Source: Lepiota brunneoincarnata (Eukaryota > Basidiomycota > Agaricomycetes > Agaricales > Agaricaceae). From it: a DNA stretch of 64,000 nucleotides. Under the pieces are notes generated by a model. It was given only the letters and a program-made list of their open reading frames with translations, was not told the DNA's origin and ran no database searches. The stretch covers positions 1,054,001-1,118,000 of the forward strand of contig JAEBUN010000004.1 in assembly GCA_023014365.1 (NCBI GenBank), in the 5' to 3' direction. Of the stretch, positions 24,041 through 35,465 are shown one piece after another (positions within the stretch are counted from its first letter, which is position 1; every line of letters starts with the position of its first letter). The position numbers and the translations under genes were made by a program.

Positions 24041-25231
24041 TTAGAAATGCTCATCATCTGATTCGTCAAGACATCGACAGCAGATGATGGTTTCTGCCTG
24101 CCACCACCACCACTGTGTCAAAAGATAAACATCAACAGGAGCCTTGGCATTCAATGGAGTAGATGGTACCTGGTAATTCAAGACCCTGTTGGGCCATTTT
24201 CCGAACGTGTCGTCCACCTCCTCTGGCGACAACCTCCTGTATGGAGAACCTGAATCAGGGCAATAGCAGATGCTTCTCCTCCGCTGTGCTTGGATATGTT
24301 GGCGATTTCCTTCGCTTCCTCCCAGCCGGTGGCATCAATAGCGGAGAGGTCTCATTGAGAGGGGCATCAGAGGGGCCCTTTGCCCTGGTGCACTTCCTGC
24401 ACACCTGACCATGACAACCCTGATTCCTGGTTTTATTCTTCTGCTTCGCGAACATGCTCACGCGCTGGCCCAAGGGTCCCCAGCCGGGTCTATCCGCCTC
24501 ATCGTCTGTCCGGGAGCGTAGTGGTACGGAAATCGAGGATGAGGGAGAAGCGGAAAGCGATGATTCGGGACTTAGGAAGTAATAGCTCGACTCGCCAGCC
24601 GTAGAACGCATGCTGTTATTCGCTCCAGCACCTTTGGTACTTTCTGAATGCCGATGGCGGTTTATACCCGATGTGATGCGCACACGAGAGCGGAATCGAA
24701 TCCGAGTTGAGCGTGTGAGAGAAGGAGGGACAGAGTACCCATCTGGCTCAGTGATTGTGGGTATCACACAATCATCTTCACCGGCGTCGGTAAAATGGGA
24801 CATTTGCTCGTTTTCTGAGAGGTCGGTGAGACTGTTTAGGGTTGAATGCGGCCTTTCGTCATCCGTGTCCGTGTCGGCGTCCGCGTCCAAGTCAGAGTCA
24901 TTGAGATCGATGGAAGGACCACTGCGCTGAATACAATTCACTCTCGCCCTCGACCCGAGAAGTTTCTGAGAAAGAAGAACCTCATTATCGGTGCTGCGCC
25001 CGTTGGGGATAGACCGGGTCAGTGAGACGAGATGCCCGCTATTCCAACTTGAAGTCGGGACGTATCCGTTTGGGATAAACAAAGGCCTCGCGAGCTGGTC
25101 GACTGATCAAGGGCCTTGTGAGTTTCAGTGATGGATGCGGGGAGGCACTGCGTACATGTATGGACGGCATCGCGAGACCAAGAGGTGTTGGGATTGGCTG
25201 GTGTGGGAAGCTCCACTTGGATGTGGCTCAT
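24041..25231 (-). CDS. Acidic/Ser-rich protein of unknown function (one +1 interruption)
   Basis: Start taken at MSHIQVELPTPANP (25231); an upstream in-frame Met at 25291 exists. An intron joins DAVHT to FDQLARPLFIPNGYV. The middle is Ser-rich with a striking Asp-Ala-Asp-Thr acidic run (DLDADADTDTDDE) and a Cys cluster (QGCHGQVCRKCTRAKG). The C-terminus reads SPYRRLSPEEVDDTFGKWP and, after an intron, ends WWWWQAETIICCRCLDESDD at 24041. The Ser-rich frame and the LSPEEVDD frame are offset by one base at 24257 (CCC T GAT); without that T the text runs LLLPDSGSPYRRLSPEE. No domain recognised. Tail motifs (SPEEVDD...WPNRVLN) look conserved rather than random. Lies tail to tail with ARO2. Confidence 0.65.
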
Positions 25232-25584
25232 GTTTCGTAGAATAGGGAGCGATTGCAGGGGTAGAATGTCCGCAGGCGGGATAGTCTGCACCTTCCTGTT
25301 GAAGGTGTATATATCTCACGGCGGAAGGTATGGGGGAGGAGGGAAGAGGAGATGGAGATGGAGATGGCGCGGGAAGGGATAATAAACGCCGTAAGACTGA
25401 GTGCTTCGCATGAAGAAGGGATTGGCCGTACCCAGTGACACTTGTCAGTGACAGCGTGTTTTGTGATATTTTCTCTACTACAAATCTCTCAAAATACCTT
25501 CGACTGCTCGCTGCACCTCTTCTGGGGTGAACCTTGGAACACCCCCACATTCAGCCCATCCACCCCGCTCGATCCTTGTGCATC
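25232..25584. other. Intergenic (same-strand neighbours)
   Basis: The 353-bp gap contains the promoter of the acidic-protein gene and the 3' flank of the CofD-like gene, both minus strand. No additional gene. Confidence 0.5.
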
Positions 25585-27515
25585 TCACTCCAAGCGACTA
25601 AAATAACTGATCAGTGGGACATGCCCTATTCGTTTATCTATCGCTGCCCACCATGATGTGTCTGACGTCAACTGGGACTTTCCCCCCTTGCAGATATACC
25701 AAATCAGTGACGAACGCAGACACAGGATATATTGTATTTGCGTATCCTAGTCCATACGGAGCTGATTGGTAGCTCGAATTGAGGGTCCGCGCGATGCAGC
25801 TATGGCCTCATGTCAGTATCACTGCTGTGCAAAGGAGATAGAAGCTGAACAGAATATAGTCCGCTGCGGTATACCCTTCCGTCTCCCTATCATTCTCCGA
25901 ATTCACTACATCCGATATCAGCACACAACCGCTCCTGGTATCCATCTACTCACGCAACAGGATCTTGGCGCGGAGTTTTGACGAACGGGCTATCCCTGTA
26001 GCAACACCCCGCAGGGCGAGACACGGGATGATGCTGACTGATCCATCCCTCAAGCTCATGCAATCAATCCATTGCAACGAAATCCCACCTTGTCCACAGG
26101 GAACCACAGGAGTAGATCAGTACCTTTCGCTCCTCCAGGTTTGCCAGATAATCGGCATTCGGCGACGGGTGGATCTCCATGCCATAAGCGTTGATATAGT
26201 ACAGTCCTGTGATGGATCTATAAATAATCGCAGCAAGCATAATACCCCCGAACCGCCTGTGTAGCTCACTCATGATGCGCGCGGGTAGACTTTCGTAGTG
26301 GCCCTTTGATCCTTGCTCAAACATGACATTTTGCTTCTGTGCGATACTCCCGCCGAGACCATCGAGGGGGGACAATGGATCAGCCGACCCAATGTCTATT
26401 GCAGGATCTTGTGGAAGGGGGTGGGATATTTCACATTGTCCAATGAGTCTCATACCGTTCTCCTGGGAACAAGACCTGAGCAATCATACTTGGTTCCGCG
26501 AGTGTTACAATTCACTGACCAGCTCAGCAGCAATCGTCACCGTGTGGTTGGTAACAATGACAGGTAAAATAGTTGCCTAGACGGGGGGGGGGGGATCCAT
26601 CATAAGCACAGGTCGGTGGCAATAACCAGATCACCTCACCTGGCTGTTCGTTATCGAAGAGAACAGGAAGATCGCGGACGGAAGGGACCGGAAGAAACCT
26701 TGCGCTGCTGCAAGGAAATAGTTTCCAATGCTGCCACGCACGGTCGATGGTTAGCACGCACGAGGAACGGGATAGACCCCGATATCATACCTTCCATTCC
26801 GAAAGTCAAAGTTCTTGTGGGCACGTTTCAGCAGTTCGCTTTCAAAGTAGACCAGGAATCCTTGGTCCATTATAAATGGATACGTTCTTTACTAGATCCT
26901 TTTTGGTTCTAGACCAACCTACCTCGAATAGTCTCCTTTCTGTCGCCAGGAATACCTGCCCAGAGTGGACTGCGGCCTTCAACAATTCCCTCCATTCGTC
27001 CCTAGCTTCTTTCTCGCTGCATTTAGCAGGTAGACGATACGCAAGAATATGTCGAATAGCTTCTAGGGGAGATGATTTAGGTGCAGGTGGGATCAGACGA
27101 ATCAATCTCGAACGGATATCCCCTACAGCGGCCCGGGGTAAGACACGTTCATTAAACTAGGTGCATCCTTCGCAAGCTTACCTATCGAGGGGCCGCCAAG
27201 GACACGAATGATTTCACTGGAAGAGCCACCATCGTCAGAAACGGGAAGAACGTAGCAGGCATCACTAAATGCGGAGCAAATGGCGTTTCCTCCAGTTCCT
27301 CCAGAGATTACCACAAACGAGGCATTATTTTCACGTCCCACGGGGCTGCCAGATTGCGAGGGGTCCAGGTGTAGTATTGGCGGAGGGGAAAGCGCAGCAA
27401 ATGGAGTTGAAGCCAAGGGCTGTATAGGAAGGTCGAATACGGAAGACCCGGAGCTGTCTGGGCCAGTCCTGAGAGCCAGTAGGCCGTCCGTGTTCGAGGC
27501 ATTCTGCGAGTCCAT
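25585..27515 (-). CDS. CofD/YvcK-like protein (yeast YNL011C family)
   Basis: Start MDSQNASNTDGLLALR (27515). A Rossmann-type glycine loop is visible (FVVISGGTGGNAICSAF), then VLPVSDDGGSSSEIIRVLGG-PSIGDIRSR, the hallmark of CofD/UPF0052 proteins. FRNGSIGNYFLAAAQ follows, then TILPVIVTNHTVTIAAEL, INAYGMEIHPSPNADYL and YSCGSLWTSIIPCLALRG. The C-terminus must be stitched from small exons: LNSENDRETEGYTAADYI, IARTLNSSYQSAPYG, LVYLQGGKVPVDV, HVPLISYFSRLE, stop 25585. In prokaryotes relatives transfer phospholactate (CofD) or regulate carbon use (YvcK); the fungal role is not established. One intron (about 26575-26635) contains a C12-13 run on the minus strand, a likely slippage site. All joins keep frame. 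Confidence 0.85.
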
Positions 27516-27857
27516 CTTGTGTTGCAAGAAAGGAAGTGTAATGGAACGCCATCACATCATGCTAGTGTTGTGTAAGCGCCTATCATCATTTCAGTGCCCC
27601 CTTTCAGCTAGTCTGCTCTCCATGCATGCCAGGCACAGTTACAACACTTACACACCGGTAGCGACTTGGAAGAACCATTAGTCCCCGTACTGACAGTTGA
27701 GCCTGGAATGTTGGGGACTTGGATATTCGAATTTGCTTGGGGGACTTGATTTAGCCAATACTGGTGAGCTGCAGGCCAGCACCTCACTTAAAACCCTGAA
27801 TCGCTTTTTGCTCGACGTCTAAGCTGCACCCGATTCTCAGCTTCCAACTCTCGACAA
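27516..27857. promoter_or_regulatory. Divergent promoter region (CofD-like / membrane protein A)
   Basis: The 342 bp lie between two outward-facing start codons. No distinct motif recognised. Confidence 0.4.
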
Positions 27858-28672
27858 ATGTCAGACAAGTTTGCAGCACTCCCAGGTTTCTACCGTCTCC
27901 TCTTTTTGTATCTCGAACCTCGTTCGTGTAGTCCTCCTGGCCTTGTCTAACCACAAGATGAGACTGACCCCGGCGGCTTTAGTATCAGGCTTCGCTCCTG
28001 CCATAACCGTGTGGGTCATGTCGGGTGCGGCCTGGTTCCACCAAGAACAATTCCCGTCCGGGGAGCCAGCACCCGGTACATTGGATAGCCGAACTCGGAT
28101 GATCATATCGCAACTGGTCAACTGTATGTCATACGGCTCGAATGACCCAGAAACTTGGTTAAACGACTACACACCTAGGTTATTTTCTGCTCAGCCTCTT
28201 GTCGACTTTCTCTCTCCGAGCCATCCGCGATACCCTCTCTGACAACCCAGCCGCGCAAGAGCGAATCCTCGGCGCAATGTTCTTGGCACTGGGGGTTGCT
28301 GATGTGAGTAGTATCTCTCTGCCCAGCATCAATGCACTCATCTCAAAGAAACTCTTTGCTACAGGTAACTCAGTGAGTAAAATATATTAACACTCCCAGA
28401 ATGACGAGATCCGTTAGCTATTTTGTAGCGTCCTTGCGACCTTCCTCTGTCTCCCTGAGAGTTTACGTTACGATCCTCAGAACTGGAATAGCATGACCCA
28501 TGGCAACATCACCTTTACGTCCTTTCTCCTCCTCACAAGGTTAGATCTTACTTTGCTTCCCCAAAACACCATTGCTCTAAAGGGCACATATAGGCTTGCT
28601 TGGTTCTTGGGCATCAACCGAACTCGCTTCTATTTCGGCCAACTGCAAAAGCAACGCGTTAAATCGACTTGA
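27858..28672 (+). CDS. Small multi-pass membrane protein, copy A (DUF7704-like)
   Basis: Start MSDKFAALPGFYRLLFLYLEP at 27858. An intron with acceptor just before 27983 joins EP(L) to SGFAPAITVWVMSGAAWF. Later parts are RTRMIISQLVN, the hydrophobic segment LLSLLSTFSLRAIRDTL, NPAAQERILGAMFLALGVADV, FLCLPESLRYDPQNWN, MTHGNITFTSFLLL and LAWFLGINRTRFYFGQ, with the stop at 28672. Four hydrophobic helices are likely. The LPGFYRLLFLYLEP opening matches a fungus-specific small membrane family that I recall as DUF7704; function unknown. The downstream neighbour is a close paralog with the same exon pattern. Confidence 0.8.
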
Positions 28673-29026
28673 ATACTAGCGGATTACATATGATGTCCAT
28701 TTGATACTCGTGAAATACAAAAAGGTTTTTTATTTGTCATTCGAGTACTTCTCTTGATTTATGGTCGCACAAACTACCCAATGCCACTTTAATATTTCGG
28801 TCGGAGCACCCAGAGTCTCGAATACTGGCTTGTCTGAATAGGGGGTTATAATAAGTGCTGCTCGACCAATTCCGCAGAGGAACGTGTTGATCACGGTCGC
28901 TTTGACAGCCGGACATCCTCATGCAGACTGCGCGCCAGCCCTACAAGTTGTAAACACGCACTCTCTCCCACGGGGTTTACACTCTACCTTTGTCAATTCT
29001 GAGTCCTCAACAGGCAACTAACTCAG
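28673..29026. other. Intergenic between tandem paralogs
   Basis: The 354-bp spacer holds the 3' flank of copy A and the promoter of copy B. No gene seen. Confidence 0.5.
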
Positions 29027-29845
29027 ATGTCGGATACATTTGCGGCACTTCCAGGCTTCTATCGTCTTTTATTCTTGTACATCGAACCCTGTCGGTATAA
29101 TGCTCTTTGACAATTATCGTGATTCTCAGTCCGAACATTCATCCCAGTATCGACCGTCGCTCCCGCCTTAGTTGTCTGGACTGCGCAGAAGGCAAGCTGG
29201 TTCTATCATGAGCAAATCCCGTCTGGGGCTCCAGTACCCGTTGCACTGGAGGACCGGTCGCGGATGATTTTATCGCAGCTAGTCAACTGTATGTCATGCG
29301 TCCCACTCGGTGCTATAAATCTAATTGGACAGCTGTGCTTCAGGTTACCTTTTACTTGGTCTTTTGTCATCCATCGTTTTCCGTGCCGTCCGGGATACCC
29401 TCCCTAATAATCCAGCCGCACAGGAGCGAATTCTAGGCGCCAGTTTTTTAGCACTGGCAATCGCTGATGTGAGCATACCATTTCTCTACGTGGCGTTGAA
29501 CGTGTTCCTGTCTCAAACACTGTCTTGCCAACAGGTAACACAGTGAGTAACGTGGTTGCAGTCAAAATCCCAGGATTACGGCTGATGATGGATCCCTCCC
29601 TCGACTGAAGTATCCTCGCAACCTTCCTCTGCCTACCCGAATGTTTGCGCTACGATCCTCGGAGCTGGAACGGCATGACTCATGGTAATATCACGTTCAC
29701 CTTCTTCCTCTTCCTCACAAGGTTTGGAGATTCTCATTTTGTGTGTCCCCCTTCTCAGCATCTGTTGTTCTCCAGGATCGCCTGGTTTTTAGGTGTCCGC
29801 CGAACCCGCTTCTATTTCGGCCAGCAGCGAAAGAAGTCGAATTGA
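29027..29845 (+). CDS. Small multi-pass membrane protein, copy B (DUF7704-like)
   Basis: Start MSDTFAALPGFYRLLFLYIEP at 29027, stop 29845. Exons encode STVAPALVVWTAQKASWFYH, RSRMILSQLVN, YLLLGLLSSIVFRAVRDTL, NPAAQERILGASFLALAIADV, TFLCLPECLRYDPRSWN, MTHGNITFTFFLFL and IAWFLGVRRTRFYFGQQRK. Copy A and copy B share residues along the whole length and interrupt at the same codons, so this is a tandem gene duplication. Both look intact. Predicted membrane location from the hydrophobic segments; function unknown. Confidence 0.8.
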
Positions 29846-32800
29846 GAAGATTATGGTGAGGGTTGGGCTTACAAATCAGCTCTTGTTGCAAGGGCAACGG
29901 TTGGCTTGGGTTTTACTTGTGATCACCGCTGGGAAATCCGTCTGTTATACAGTGGGGAGCTACGCTTGCCCTGGCCTGGATACTTGTATATTCATGTTTC
30001 TGTCTACCAATGGATAATGTCTGGGTGCTCATAAGAATGGTGAGAGTACGCGCAAGGAATCATTGATCAGATCCAGCACAGGAGCCTGCAATCGCGGGTG
30101 TTCTAGTGGCGTATCTCCCGTAACTGACGCACGCAGTGGCTCCCATGCCTATTTCTGCCTGAACCGCTCAATCTAAGATCTTGAGGTCCTTGAACGTGGT
30201 CCTGCAGTCGACCGTCACGGCCTCGGTGGCGGCGGGTTGGAATAAGTCAATGGAATCCAGTCTGCTAGAAGCCATTGCCCTGGAGCGATCCGGGGGTTGC
30301 AGTGGGCTTACGGGGAGATTATGTTTTGTGCATGGGGTCTGATCCATACTTATGAAGCTTTCCTATCTCTAGGCAAAGTCGCCCGCTAGAGACTGTTGAT
30401 CAGTCCAATCCTGTGTTTTTGCCAACTTATTCTATTGGAGCGTTTGTGGTGCGCCAAGAGCCTGGGTGGAATCACGTTAGTATCGGTGTTTGGAACACCA
30501 TATTTCCGGTTGGCGCTAGTATGCGAGGCAGGCCACGCTTCGAGCCCTGGAACTTGGGCATAGGGGGCTAAAGGGAGGAGACGTTGGGGATCAGTATCTC
30601 GTTTCGGGTATCCTGCGTGTTGTGTTATTAGAAGGGAACGACGGTGGGCTTGGGTGTGCGGGACAGCGGCAGTAGCGGGCTCTCGCGCTAGAGCATAGAC
30701 AGTCTAGTTGCCCCCGCGAAATAGTTCCAGCGTTTGTTTCTGGAGTGCAGGGCGAATGATTATGGTATTGTCCTCTTGGTTTCTTCTGCGGGCCTCAGGG
30801 TCAAGTACATAGGTTCATCAGCCCATCATGAGGCCTGGTGAGGGGATGAGAACTTTGACGCAATTGACGTTCCTTTCATTACAGAGTTCCTAAAGGGGTC
30901 GTTGTATTTACGATTGCGATCATAAAGACAGAAGTGAAGGGACACACACAGTGTCCAAACTCAGCGGCCAGAAATAGATGCGACGGCGCTTATCCGGCCG
31001 GCTGGCGTGTGGTTAGGGAAAATGGGAATTTCTCGTTCGCAATCGTTTGATATTCATAAGAACAGGGGATCCATGGCGAGTATACTAGGGAAATATAAGT
31101 TAACTTGTATAGCTGCGCGAGCATGTCTGAGAACATGGTCCAGATATACCTGGTATGAGAGACCAGGGTCCTTCAAATTTGGAGCGCGGGGCGCCTGCGT
31201 GCATCATACGATTGAGGTCAAGGCATGGAGAGAGTATTAGAGTGAGATATACTGTCGATTCAGTGATAGGGGTACTAGAGATAAAGTTAATCGAGCAGAC
31301 GTGCGTTAATTGCCAGCGGACCCACCACCCATCAATCATAATATTCAACGGCCTCTTTTATATCTTTTTCTCTGAGACCAGATACTCATCGGGAAGTGTC
31401 GCAAGTATTCGGTAGATGACTTGTGGGAATTGGAATGGGCAGGAGCTTGGATGGGGGTGATTGTTGGTCGGGGATAGCTTTCCGTGACATAAGGTCGGAG
31501 GTGGCTTGAGCTGGATCCTCTGAGGTCAAAGCCGTGGTAGAGAGGAGGGGTGGCCTGTGGTCCGCTGAGAGTAATGTGGTGTGAAAAGTCGTGCGCGGTG
31601 GGGGGAAGTTGGGTTCTTGGGCGTCTTGCAACAAGAATGGCCTACATGGACCAAAATCCGAGATCTCCTTTGACTTTCTTGGTGTCAAGGATATCTGGGA
31701 AGACTGAACGGTGAATAAAGCCGTGAGAGGAGGGGGTTATCAAAGGCCGAGTGTCAGTGGCCGGAGGGGGAGGATAGTGATGAGAGAAATTTACGTGCTG
31801 AGCATATGGGTAGTGAGGACAGAATGGAACGGAAGGGGCAGCCAAGTTCAGGCAGGACAAAATTGGGGTGCAAAATTGCCCTGGAGGAATGTGAGTTGCG
31901 TAAAAGAGGAAAGGGAGGGGGAGGGGCGTTTTGTTTGTCACGTTTCGAGCTCGTAGCGTCTTCCTGTCCTGCTCTCTTTCTGGACCCACAGGACTACCAT
32001 CCTCAGTGGTCTCTCACGTTTTTTCTGTTCTCTTCAGTCACCAATCCGCTTGCTCGGGAGGGTTTTCCTTGCACCAGAGCACCAGATTTCTTCGCTCAGT
32101 GCGCAAATTTTCTCTCTTTTCTTCCTATCCGGGGTGAACTTGATCGAAACGCCCAATTTTCGTCGTCTTTTCTTGTGTCAATTTCGACAAGGCCTTCTCG
32201 TCGCCATACTTGTGGTGATGGATTCTCTTTGATTCTGCAAGCGAGCCTTTTTTTTCTTGCTGTTTGGCGAGAATATTTTGAGGAGGAAGATTTTTGACGC
32301 TTTGGCCAGTTGACATTCTGAGTTGACTCATCCCTCTCTTGCGCTTCAGCCGGTCATTGGCTCTCATTTCATTGGCTGTTCGTCGAGTCCTGCCCATCGA
32401 CTAAATTTGTCTCCCTCTCGGAAGGGAGTTAGTGGTGGGATGTCGTTTGGAGGAGGCCATCACCCAGCAGGAGAACTCAGTACGCTGTAAGTAAACCGCT
32501 TTGTTCATCTTGAGAGACTTGCGCTCATTTCCGTTGATCTTGTGCCATAGATCGACTCTTGAGATGGTTTTCTGCCCTCGATGAAAGAAAAGTGTTTTAC
32601 TACGACGACACAGAGCAGTTGGATCTTCAAGTCTTGAAGTGTCGTCTGTTTGATTTTCTGACAGTAAAAGCCCAATGCTTCTGGACTGCCTTGACATTCG
32701 CTTGACTTGTAATTGGTGTATATTCAGGACAGGTTTGTTCATTCTGGAGCCAAAGTACGACATATCGTGTCGGTTTCGAGGGGGACCTTTTGCATGTGGT

Positions 32801-34097
32801 GCCCCACCCTTGGGGAATTTTCTGTGTATAGGGGCCACATATGCGTTGCTTGTCTTGTCGAAGGAAACACACAATCCTTGTTTCAAATGGCAGGGTAGCA
32901 TCGAGGCGCCGGTGAGTACTCAGCCAGAGTTTGTTGCGTTATCAGCTGTTCCAGAGATGTGATACACTTTCTTGCTTTGTTTCGACACCTGGATCTCTGC
33001 CGGGCGGTTTTTCTTGCACTTTTGTTGCATTTTTTTGCTTCCTGCCATTTCTTGCTCTTCGGTTTTGGGTTTGCTTGAATCTTTTGTTTGGATTTCACAC
33101 CCACAGTTTCGATGCGCATGGTGGTTGAAACAGTTCTCTATTACCTTGGATTCTCAACGTTGCAGCTGCTCCGCTGACCTAGACATGGTGGTTTATAGGA
33201 ATCTGACTCACCACAAGATGACTCATTAGGCTACCTGTCACCGCGTGACGTTACGGTACAACACGTTTCCATTTTCGGATGCATGCTAATGTGACATTGG
33301 CGCCCATGAGTGAGTCGGTTTTTTTCTTTTTTGTGTTTTTGTGTATGGTTTGGGCGGATACTGAAGGGGAACGAAGGAAGGAGATAGAGGTTCGTCATTG
33401 TGAAGAGAGATGTTCGAATCTCGTCCGACGCATCACGAGGAGTACTCAGGAGAAGTCACACGCCGAGCCTACATTGATCCCACACTTCTGGTCCTACATC
33501 TCGATATTACAAGGGTCGACGTAATACAGCCCAGCTATCTCTGGGTCGAAAAATTTGATTAACTATTCAGGCGATTCAAGACCCAGACCTTCGCACTAGT
33601 CCCCCCAACTCCGCCGTACATGTGCAGCCTTTGCTGTGATCCACATCCTGCCTCTTCCGGTGTATGGGTCACAGTGGTCTCGCGGGTGAGGTTGCTCAGA
33701 ACCAAGAGATCCCGAACGACCTGTGCTTCCACTCATGATATACTTTTGGAGCTGAATCCGATGCCGCTTCCTTCGTAAAGGTGTTGAAGCAATCTTTGCG
33801 AAGAAGCGGGGACCTGACAGAGGGAGACTGTCATGGCATCAAATCGATCTCAAAGGAGTATAGTTCATTGACTCGGGATTGGTAAGTCCCTCATTTTATC
33901 ATTCGTGGACCTGGGAAATATTTATGCTTCAGGGTGGCAGACTCCAACATTGAATTAAATTTGAATATTTTCAACTCAGAAAGCGATTAGGCCAATGTAA
34001 ATTTTTTTTGCTGCGTCGGATTATAAAGGACCGGGCCTGGCAACATCATCCTCGTTCCCCAACCACCACTACCACCACCACGATCCCCACAGCCCAC
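29846..34097. other. Gene-poor 4.2-kb stretch
   Basis: No open frame here is long, conserved-looking or spliceable into a sensible protein. The part from about 30020 to 31000 has no open frame worth listing at all. From about 31900 to 33200 the plus strand is pyrimidine-rich with many T runs, like a long leader or promoter. No terminal repeats, transposase fragments or tRNA cloverleaf found by eye. It could hold a long non-coding transcript, the 5' leader of the candidate gene at 34098, or a decayed element. Confidence 0.5.
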
Positions 34098-34796
34098 ATG
34101 CACGCTTGTCAAAAGTCCTGTTTCAAACCTTATGTGCCAAGCGGAGTCTTGAACGCGCCCAAGCGTTTCAATACCAATGTCTACAACGCTCAATACCTAC
34201 GTGATCACATACGAAAAGTCCATCCACCCACTCTTCATATCGACGATGCAGTCTTGGTATGTGGAGGATATAGTACGCTATCTCGATTCTGATTCGAAAA
34301 AAAACAAAAACGCACAGGAAGAGAGCCTCGAAAAACGCGGGGAGTTTTTAGTACGACCATTTTGCATTGCTCTGCCGTCTGATCGCCTCATGTTCCATCA
34401 CAAGTCTGGTAACAGAGACTCTGGGATGGAGGAACCCGAGGACGGTGTGATTTCACCACTCGAATTGCCCGTTCGTATAGTGCCCTCATCCCTCACACTG
34501 GCTATCTGTCCTTATCTTGGCTCATTTCGCGACCCTTTTAGCCGCGTCTGTTAAGCTTTGCCATGGGTGATTGCGGCGGCGACTCGGCGTTGTGGCAACC
34601 AAACCCAGAATTGGATCTCGCGGAACTCGATCGCCGCCTCGAGTCCATTGCGCGCATTGAGCGTCTCGAGAGGGCGGGTTTATTGCATGTACGTGCGCTC
34701 TCATCCGCTTTTCCGGTCCTTGTGGGTGAGCAGGCGGGCGCTGATATAACGTCCCTTCAGGAGTTTCTCACCTTTGTTAATGCTGCCCGTACTTGA
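34098..34796 (+). CDS. Candidate small spliced gene (unknown)
   Basis: A TATAAAG-like element at about 34021 precedes ATG 34098. The proposed exon 1 (MHACQKSCFKPY ... NAQYLRDHIRKVHPP) has two Cys and a His-x4-His reminiscent of, but not a proper, C2H2 finger. A GTATGT...CACAG intron with a CTGAT branch-like site (about 34257-34318) leads to EESLEKRGEFLVRPF. Further plausible introns join ISPLELP to PRLLSFAMGDCGG and RAGLLH to AGADITSLQEFL, ending FVNAART at 34796. All joins are in phase, which is the main support. The charged helix DLAELDRRLESIARIERLER looks like real coding sequence. No family recognised and upstream exons may exist. Confidence 0.4.
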
Positions 34797-35465
34797 TAGC
34801 CCCATTTGGATTATGGGGTCATCAATCCTGCCCGCTCACTCATCCTTTTTTTAAAAATCCATTCTCCATTTGAACTTCATATTGTATCATTATTTTTTGG
34901 GTATCCCCCTCATCCAAGCACATAATTGGCAGTACTGTATCATACCTGTCTTGGTCTAGTCTCCCCCCACTCACTTCCACACCACACACAGTAACGCATT
35001 CACGACCTATATGATATTATACCAAGTCGAAATATAATGTTAGTTTCTGTCAGAATATTGACGTTGGGGACCGAAAGGTATGTTGGACGGGGGAAAAAAG
35101 ATGCCGAAAAAATAGACACGGAGATACATGCAACAAGATATCATTAAATCATTAATATCATGAGCACCCCACCACCGGCATTACGCGCCATGCCACCCAA
35201 ATCGGCGGAAAATGAAATAGAAGAGTAGATAGGCGGTTCTTGAATGATATAAACCGAAATCAGTGTCCAGAAACGTACAAGTTGTGCAGAGTGGCGGGCG
35301 ATACCCACGAACCGGGAAAACGTAGTGGGTAAAAAAGCGCCTTTCCCCCATTAGACATGCGTGGCAACGAAAAAGAACCAATCAGAAGGTGAAAAAAAAA
35401 AAGCCAAATCTGTTCCACGAGTAGAAGCGTGAAAAAAGGCGCCATTGCTCGACGTTTGAAACAAG
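34797..35465. other. Intergenic between convergent genes
   Basis: The 669-bp AT-rich stretch with T and A runs lies between the candidate gene (+) and the PXA gene (-). Reads as 3' flanks; no gene seen. Confidence 0.5.

Noticed and set aside
26582..26594. Run of G (12-13) as a structural element
   Set aside because: It lies inside an intron of the CofD-like gene; most likely a simple slippage tract.
31386..32901. Several 80-165 codon open frames on both strands
   Set aside because: Composition is T-rich and repetitive, no splice-consistent protein, no domain.
33395..33430. T-loop-like TTCGAAT possibly belonging to a tRNA
   Set aside because: The flanking five-base stem does not pair and no D or anticodon arm fits upstream.
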